From Curtobacterium herbarum (lineage in GTDB: Bacteria > Actinomycetota > Actinomycetes > Actinomycetales > Microbacteriaceae), in NCBI RefSeq assembly GCF_016907335.1, contig NZ_JAFBBT010000001.1, forward strand, positions 1,984,001 through 2,048,000: a stretch of 64,000 nt of DNA. The letters are read 5' to 3'. This document shows positions 58,866-64,000 of the stretch, one piece after another. Each line of letters starts with the position of its first letter. The stretch's first letter is position 1. The position numbers and the translations under genes are program-made. Under the pieces are notes generated by a model, which was not told the DNA's origin, searched no databases, and saw nothing but the letters and a program-made list of their open reading frames with translations.

Positions 58866-58953
58866 CGTGCCTCCAGTCCGACGTCTCGTGACGTCACCCG
58901 GAGTTCGGAACCGACCCCGTCGTGGAGGGGTCGGCGGTCCAGCCGACGGGATG

Positions 58954-59442
58954 TCAGGCGACGGGGACCGGTGCGGCACAGGCCGCGAGCCGGTCGAGGG
59001 CTGCCCGGTACTCGGTCACGTCACGGGCGACGCCCGGCTCGGAGATGATCGAGGCCTTGATGCGACCGTCCACGTCGATGACGAAGGTCGCGCGGGTCGC
59101 GAAGCCCTTCTTCTCGAGGAACACGCCGTACTCCTTCGAGACGGCACCGTGCGGCCAGAAGTCCGCGAGCAGCTCGAAGTCGTACCCGTTGACCTGCGCG
59201 AAGGACCGCAGCGTCGCCTTCGAGTCGACCGATATGCCGATCAGCTCGATGCGCTGGTCCTGGAACATCGCGATGTTGTCCTGCAGGGTGCAGAGCTCGT
59301 CCGTGCAGGTGGACGAGAACGCGAGGGGGAAGAAGACGAGGGCGACCGGGCGGTGGCCGCGGTGGTCGCTGAGTCGGACGTGCTCACCGAACTGGTTCGG
59401 GAGCTCGAAGTCCGGCGCGAGTGAGCCGATCTCCAGAGCCAT
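58954..59442 (-). CDS. AhpE-like peroxiredoxin
   Basis: A 162-residue peroxiredoxin. The active loop is [19 protein letters not shown] near 37-55: the peroxidatic cysteine stands in S-S-T-C, and a second cysteine five residues on (CTDELC) could resolve the sulfenic acid, a feature that classical one-cysteine AhpE lacks. It reduces peroxides in the cytoplasm with mycoredoxin or thioredoxin. ATG at 59442 with a weak ribosome site. It is divergent from aceE, an arrangement common in this family of bacteria. Confidence 0.88.
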   Translation of the reverse strand: MALEIGSLAPDFELPNQFGEHVRLSDHRGHRPVALVFFPLAFSSTCTDELCTLQDNIAMFQDQRIELIGISVDSKATLRSFAQVNGYDFELLADFWPHGAVSKEYGVFLEKKGFATRATFVIDVDGRIKASIISEPGVARDVTEYRAALDRLAACAAPVPVA

Positions 59443-59685
59443 CGTTGGGGTGCTTCTCTCCCAGGGCGTTGGGTGTGCCCTACGGTTCCACACGTCCACC
59501 GGTCGCGGACGCACGGTCGGCCATGCTACGCCGACGCCGTCCGAACGCAAGTGGCGTCCGGTGCGCGCCGCCGTCAGCGGGAGCGTCGGTGCAGGGGCCT
59601 AGAGTGGACGCGGCCCGTCCCCGGTCGTGATCCGACCACCGACGGCCCGACATGTCCACCACCACGAGAACGAACGAGGTCAACG

Positions 59686-62430
59686 GTGACGGTGAACGAC
59701 CAGGACCCGCGCAGCACCGCAGGAACGGACCAGGACCCGGAGGAGACCGCCGAGTGGCGTGAGTCCCTCGACGGCCTCGTCCAGACCCACGGACACCAGC
59801 GGGCTCGCGAGATCATGCAGAGCCTGCTGAAGCGCTCGAACGAGCTGCACCTCGGTGTGCCGATGGTCCCGACGACCGACTACGTCAACACGATCGCGCC
59901 GGAGGACGAGCCCGAGTTCCCCGGCGACGAAGAGCTCGAGCGTCGCTACCGTCGGTGGATCCGCTGGAACGCGGCCATCACGGTGCACCGCGCGCAGCGA
60001 CCCGGCATCTCGGTCGGTGGCCACATCTCGACCTACGCGTCGAGCGCCGCCATGTACGAGGTCGGCTACAACCACTTCTTCCGCGCGCAGGACCACCCGT
60101 CCGGCGGCGACCAGGTCTTCTTCCAGGGCCACGCCTCCCCCGGCATGTACGCCCGCGCCTACATGGAAGGTCGCCTGAGCGAGGACCAGCTCGACGGCTT
60201 CCGTCAGGAGAAGTCGCACAGCGGCGGCGGGCTGTCGTCCTACCCGCACCCGCGCCTGATGCCGCACTTCTGGCAGTTCCCGACCGTGTCGATGGGCATC
60301 GGTCCGATCAACGCGATCTACCAGGCGCAGCAGGCCAAGTACCTGTCCAACCGCGGCATCAAGGACGCCATGGACCAGCAGGTCTGGGCGTTCCTCGGTG
60401 ACGGCGAGATGGACGAGGTCGAGTCCCGCGGGCAGCTCCAGGTCGCCGCGAACGACGGTCTCGACAACCTGAACTTCGTCATCAACTGCAACCTCCAGCG
60501 CCTCGACGGACCCGTCCGTGGCAACGGCAAGATCATCCAGGAGCTCGAGGCGTTCTTCCGCGGTGCGGGCTGGAACGTCATCAAGGTCGTCTGGGGCCGC
60601 GAGTGGGACGACCTGCTCGCCCGCGACACCGACGGCGCGCTGCTCAACCTGATGAACGTGACGCCGGACGGCGACTACCAGACGTACAAGGCCGAGAACG
60701 GTGCCTACGTCCGCGAGAACTTCTTCGGGCGCGACCCGAAGGCGCTCGAGCTGGTCGAGGGCTACTCGGACGACCAGATCTGGAACCTCAAGCGCGGTGG
60801 CCACGACTACCGCAAGGTCTACGCCGCCTTCAAGGCCGCCAGCGAGCACAAGGGCCAGCCGACCGTCATCCTGGCGAAGACGGTCAAGGGCTACGGCCTC
60901 GGCCCGAGCTTCGAGGGCCGCAACGCGACCCACCAGATGAAGAAGCTCACGCTCGACAACCTCAAGCAGTTCCGCGACGAGATGCGCATCCCGATCACGG
61001 ACGCCCAGCTCGAGGAGAACCCCTACACGCCGCCGTACTACCACCCGGGCAACGACGACGAGGCGATCCAGTACATGCACGAGCGTCGCCGTGAACTCGG
61101 TGGCTACGTGCCGGAGCGTCGCACGAAGTACACGCAGGTCAACCTGCCGGACGAGTCGAAGTACCAGGTCGTCAAGAAGGGCTCCGGCAAGCAGGAGGTC
61201 GCCACCACGATGGCGTTCGCCCGTCTGCTGAAGGACCTGCTCCGCTCGCCGGACTTCGGCAACCGCGTCGTCCCGATCATCCCGGACGAAGCGCGCACGT
61301 TCGGGATGGACGCGTACTTCCCGACCGCGAAGATCTACAACCCGAACGGCCAGCACTACACGTCGGTCGACCGTGAGCTCCTGCTGGCCTACAAGGAGAG
61401 CCCGCAGGGCCAGATCATCCACGTCGGCATCAACGAGGCCGGCGCGATGGCGGCCTTCACCGCCGTCGGCACGTCGTACTCGACGCAGGGCGAGCCGCTC
61501 ATCCCGGTCTACGTCTTCTACTCGATGTTCGGCTTCCAGCGCACCGGCGATGCCATCTGGGCCGCCGGTGACCAGATGACCCGCGGGTTCATGATCGGCG
61601 CCACCGCCGGCCGTACCACCCTGACGGGTGAGGGTCTGCAGCACGCCGACGGCCACTCGCCGCTCCTCGCGGCGTCGAACCCGGCCGTGGTGTCGTACGA
61701 CCCCGCGTACGGGTATGAGATCGGCCACATCGTCCGGACCGGCCTCGACCGCATGTACGGCACGAACGAGGACGGCACCCCGTCGCACGACGACCCGAAC
61801 GTCATGTACTACCTGACGGTCTACAACGAGCCGCTCGTGCAGCCGGCCGAGCCCGAGGGCGTCGACGTCGAGGGCATCGTCAAGGGCATGTACCTGCTCA
61901 AGGCCAGCGAGCACGACGGCCCGAAGGCCCAGCTGCTCGCGTCCGGTGTCGCCGTGCCGTGGATCCTCGAGGCGCAGCAGCTCCTCGCCGAGGACTGGGG
62001 CGTGTCCGCCGACGTCTGGAGCGTCACCAGCTGGGGCGAGCTCTACCGTGACGGTGTGGACGCCGAGCAGCACGCGTTCCTCAACCCGAACGAGCAGCCG
62101 CGCACCCCGTACGTGACCGAGCGCCTGCTCGACACCGAGGGCCCGGTCGTGGCGGTCAGCGACTTCATGCACGCCGTGCAGGAGCAGATCCGCCCGTTCG
62201 TCCCGACCGACTACGCCACGCTCGGCGCCGACGGCTTCGGCTTCTCGGACACCCGTCCGGCCGCACGCCGCTTCTTCCACATCGACGGCCCCTCGGTCGT
62301 CGTGCGGACGCTGCAGCAGCTGGTCCGCCAGGGCAAGCTCGACGCCTCGGTCCTGCAGCAGGCGATCGACAAGTACCGCCTGCACGACGTGACCGCCGGA
62401 ACGACCGGCAGCGCGGGCGGCGAGAGCTGA
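59686..62430 (+). CDS. aceE: Pyruvate dehydrogenase E1 component, homodimeric type
   Basis: A 914-residue AceE-type E1. It decarboxylates pyruvate on thiamine diphosphate for the pyruvate dehydrogenase complex. The ThDP fold is visible at [48 protein letters not shown] (GDG-x-N-type metal motif, centred near 240-290). The [24 protein letters not shown] block near 140-163 is typical of AceE, and the second domain shows FGMDAYF and a long [23 protein letters not shown] region near 650-680. The length fits the usual 900 or so. GTG at 59686 has GAGG six bases ahead; a second in-frame GTG at 59692 is less well placed. The FasR-like gene follows after only ten bases. Confidence 0.97.
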   Translation: MTVNDQDPRSTAGTDQDPEETAEWRESLDGLVQTHGHQRAREIMQSLLKRSNELHLGVPMVPTTDYVNTIAPEDEPEFPGDEELERRYRRWIRWNAAITVHRAQRPGISVGGHISTYASSAAMYEVGYNHFFRAQDHPSGGDQVFFQGHASPGMYARAYMEGRLSEDQLDGFRQEKSHSGGGLSSYPHPRLMPHFWQFPTVSMGIGPINAIYQAQQAKYLSNRGIKDAMDQQVWAFLGDGEMDEVESRGQLQVAANDGLDNLNFVINCNLQRLDGPVRGNGKIIQELEAFFRGAGWNVIKVVWGREWDDLLARDTDGALLNLMNVTPDGDYQTYKAENGAYVRENFFGRDPKALELVEGYSDDQIWNLKRGGHDYRKVYAAFKAASEHKGQPTVILAKTVKGYGLGPSFEGRNATHQMKKLTLDNLKQFRDEMRIPITDAQLEENPYTPPYYHPGNDDEAIQYMHERRRELGGYVPERRTKYTQVNLPDESKYQVVKKGSGKQEVATTMAFARLLKDLLRSPDFGNRVVPIIPDEARTFGMDAYFPTAKIYNPNGQHYTSVDRELLLAYKESPQGQIIHVGINEAGAMAAFTAVGTSYSTQGEPLIPVYVFYSMFGFQRTGDAIWAAGDQMTRGFMIGATAGRTTLTGEGLQHADGHSPLLAASNPAVVSYDPAYGYEIGHIVRTGLDRMYGTNEDGTPSHDDPNVMYYLTVYNEPLVQPAEPEGVDVEGIVKGMYLLKASEHDGPKAQLLASGVAVPWILEAQQLLAEDWGVSADVWSVTSWGELYRDGVDAEQHAFLNPNEQPRTPYVTERLLDTEGPVVAVSDFMHAVQEQIRPFVPTDYATLGADGFGFSDTRPAARRFFHIDGPSVVVRTLQQLVRQGKLDASVLQQAIDKYRLHDVTAGTTGSAGGES

Positions 62431-62440
62431 ACCGCTGGTG

Positions 62441-63664
62441 ATGACACCCCGCACCGACGCTGCCGGAGCGCAGGAGGACGACCGGGCACGGGCGCTCTCC
62501 TGGCTCCGGCAGGTGTCGGGCGAACTCTCGACCGCGACCATCAAGCGGCTGGAGGACACACTCCCCTGGTACAGCGAGATGCCGCCGGGCCGACGCTCGG
62601 CGGTCGGCATGGTGGCCCAGGCCGGCATCACGTCGTTCATCTCCTGGCTCGAGGGCAGTGCGTCGACCCCGTGGATCGCCGCGGCCGACGTGTTCGGCTC
62701 GGCGCCACGGGAGCTCCTGCGCTCGGTGAGCCTGCAGCAGACCCTGCAGCTCATCCGCGTCGTGGTGACCGTCGTCGAGGAACGCGCCGCCGACGACGAG
62801 ATGCTGCAGGAGGCGATCCTCAAGTACTCGCGCGACATCGCGTTCGCCGCGGCCGACGTCTACGCCCGTGCGGCCGAGGCCCGTGGGCTCTGGGACGCCC
62901 GGCTCGAGGCCCTCGTGGTCGACTCGATCCTGTCGGGCGAGTACGACGACGAACTGCCGTCCCGCATCGCCGCCCTCGGCTGGCACGGGCACGGTGAGGT
63001 CGCGGTGCTCGTCGGGACCGCCCCGAAGCAGCTCGAGGTGGACCAGGTCCGTCGGACGGCGCGGCACCAGGACGCGGACGTGCTCATCGGCGTGCAGGGC
63101 TCCCGCCTCGTCGTCGTCATCGGGCGGTCCACCCCGCGGGACGACGTGCCCGAGGGCGAAGAGCCGGTCTCCTTCATGTCGATCGCGCAGGAGCTGGAAC
63201 CGCTGTTCGGCGAGGGCCACCTGGTGCTCGGCAACGAGGTCCCCGGTGTGGTCGACGCCTCGACCAGCGCCAAGGCCGCACTCGCCGGCTTCGCGGTCGC
63301 CCGGGCCTGGCGCGGGGCACCCCGACCGGCCCTCGCGGACGACCTGCTGCCCGAGCGGGCACTGGCCGGCGACCCGCTTGCCCGGTCGGCACTCGTGCAA
63401 CGGATCTACATCCCGCTGAAGGACCAGTCGACCGAGCTGCTGCAGACGCTCTGGTGCTACCTGGACACCGGGCGCTCGCTCGAGGCCACGGCACGCGAGC
63501 TCTTCGTGCACCCGAACACCGTGCGCTACCGGCTCCGCCGCGTCGCCGACGTCATCGGCTGGGACGCCACACACGCCCGGGACGCCCTGATCGTGCAGTC
63601 GGCGCTCATCCTCGGCGCGATGTCCGAGTCGGCGTCCACCCGCCGTCGTCCGACCCGCCGCTAG
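62441..63664 (+). CDS. PucR-type regulator, FasR-like activator of fatty acid synthesis genes
   Basis: A 407-residue protein. The C-terminal PucR helix-turn-helix is LLQTLWCYLDTGRSLEATARELFVHPNTVRYRLRRVADVIGWD near 330-373. The middle is a GGDEF-like/degenerate regulatory region, and the N-terminal part is helical. Its position directly before fabD, after aceE, is the same as that of Streptomyces FasR, which activates fabD-fabH-acpP-fabF; I infer the same role. GTG 62438 and ATG 62441 are adjacent possible starts, both ten or fewer bases after aceE, so aceE and this gene may share a transcript. Confidence 0.85.
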   Translation: MTPRTDAAGAQEDDRARALSWLRQVSGELSTATIKRLEDTLPWYSEMPPGRRSAVGMVAQAGITSFISWLEGSASTPWIAAADVFGSAPRELLRSVSLQQTLQLIRVVVTVVEERAADDEMLQEAILKYSRDIAFAAADVYARAAEARGLWDARLEALVVDSILSGEYDDELPSRIAALGWHGHGEVAVLVGTAPKQLEVDQVRRTARHQDADVLIGVQGSRLVVVIGRSTPRDDVPEGEEPVSFMSIAQELEPLFGEGHLVLGNEVPGVVDASTSAKAALAGFAVARAWRGAPRPALADDLLPERALAGDPLARSALVQRIYIPLKDQSTELLQTLWCYLDTGRSLEATARELFVHPNTVRYRLRRVADVIGWDATHARDALIVQSALILGAMSESASTRRRPTRR

Positions 63665-63690
63665 GGGTTCCTACAACGCATCCGTCGAAT

Positions 63691-63711
63691 CCGTGTGGGG
63701 AGTCCACACGG
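63691..63711. promoter_or_regulatory. Perfect 8-bp dyad ahead of fabD
   Basis: CCGTGTGG (63691-63698) and CCACACGG (63704-63711) are inverted around a 5-base spacer, 33 bases before the fabD start. It is either a short terminator for the preceding gene or the binding site of the FasR-like protein. Confidence 0.45.
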
Positions 63712-63743
63712 GTCCTGCGGGGACGGGCAGACAGGATTGACCG

Positions 63744-64000
63744 GTGATCGTCGTCGTCGCGCCCGGACAGGGCTCCCAGACCCCCGGCTTCCTCGCCCCC
63801 TGGCTCGAGGACTCCGCCGTCCGTGACCGAGTCGGGCAGTGGTCCGAGGCGATCGGCGTCGACCTGGCCGAGCACGGCACGAACTCCGACGCGGACACCA
63901 TCAAGGACACCGCCCTGGCGCAGCCGCTCATCGTGGCCGCCGGACTCGTGACCGCGGACGCCCTGCTCGCCGACGGTCGCCGCGACCTCGTCGGCGGGGT
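63744..64000 (+). CDS. fabD: Malonyl-CoA:ACP transacylase, 3' end outside window
   Basis: The frame begins GTG at 63744 and is open to the last base. The first 85 residues are visible and start VVVAPGQGSQTPGFLAPWLE, with the GQGSQ motif of the FabD family. The active-site GHS serine lies beyond the window. FabD loads malonate onto acyl carrier protein to start fatty acid elongation. A fabH-acpP-fabF continuation is expected outside but cannot be seen. It follows the FasR-like gene by 79 bases. Confidence 0.93.
   Translation, partial: MIVVVAPGQGSQTPGFLAPWLEDSAVRDRVGQWSEAIGVDLAEHGTNSDADTIKDTALAQPLIVAAGLVTADALLADGRRDLVGG

Noticed and set aside
59680..62838. A long open minus-strand frame opposite aceE
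   Set aside because: It mirrors aceE codons (Val/Leu/Arg/Asp-rich), has no domain pattern, and aceE is certain.

Overview
The window is a compact, about 70% GC actinobacterial chromosome segment. Frequent GTG starts, ATGA/GTGA gene overlaps, LAxTG-type wall anchors, Tat signals and the order aceE - PucR/FasR-like regulator - fabD fit Microbacteriaceae. Curtobacterium or a close relative is my best guess, made from gene content only. I see no rRNA, CRISPR array, insertion sequence or prophage, and one tRNA (Val, TAC).

Layout. 1-17.8 kb is chromosomal housekeeping and small accessory genes: a heme-degrading-domain protein, a HIT protein, a RidA-like protein, a CopC-type protein, a DUF1963 protein, two SDR oxidoreductases, an OafA-type acyltransferase with SGNH domain, an AI-2E transporter, an LtrA-like protein, a fatty acid desaturase, an alpha/beta hydrolase, an LLM flavin enzyme, a DUF402 protein and GNATs. 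17.8-21.1 kb is an ABC transporter of unknown role (ATPase plus two membrane proteins) facing a divergent gene for a small secreted two-cysteine protein; the first codons of the ATPase gene carry two perfect inverted repeats. 21.3-22.0 kb is a NUDIX hydrolase.

22.2-33.5 kb is the most coherent system. It holds a secreted SGNH hydrolase, a secreted GH32 enzyme that looks like a levan fructotransferase, a PfkB sugar kinase, a cytoplasmic GH32 fructosidase and a complete sugar ABC importer (lipoprotein plus two permeases). The five genes from importer to kinase are linked by 4-bp overlaps. Divergent to them are a LacI regulator and a second cytoplasmic GH32-like enzyme with an unusual N-terminal active-site motif. 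Two copies of the palindrome AATACGTATT lie between the divergent genes. The likely scheme is that levan is cut outside the cell to difructose anhydride IV or short fructans, these are imported, hydrolysed and phosphorylated, all under LacI control.

33.6-36.6 kb holds three GNATs and a TetR regulator fused to an ASCH domain, with twin dyads in front of the divergent GNAT. 36.6-40.6 kb is a zinc-type locus: a Fur/Zur regulator, Zur-like boxes, and a lipoprotein/ATPase/two-permease metal importer. 40.8-44.2 kb holds a SulP transporter and RNase J. 44.3-48.9 kb holds an alpha/beta hydrolase and a deoxyribosyltransferase-like protein divergent from a DeoR regulator, then a HAD hydrolase, an APH-like kinase and a small membrane protein.

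48.9-53.4 kb is looser. It has a barstar homologue without a barnase, a wall-anchored histidine phosphatase behind a three-repeat PHO box, and a membrane-anchored XRE regulator, with several hundred bases that carry no convincing gene. 53.4-64 kb returns to chromosomal genes: tRNA-Val, a lipoprotein, a coupled PaaK-like ligase and nitroreductase pair, an L,D-transpeptidase, an alpha/beta hydrolase, an AhpE-like peroxiredoxin, aceE, the FasR-like activator and the start of fabD.
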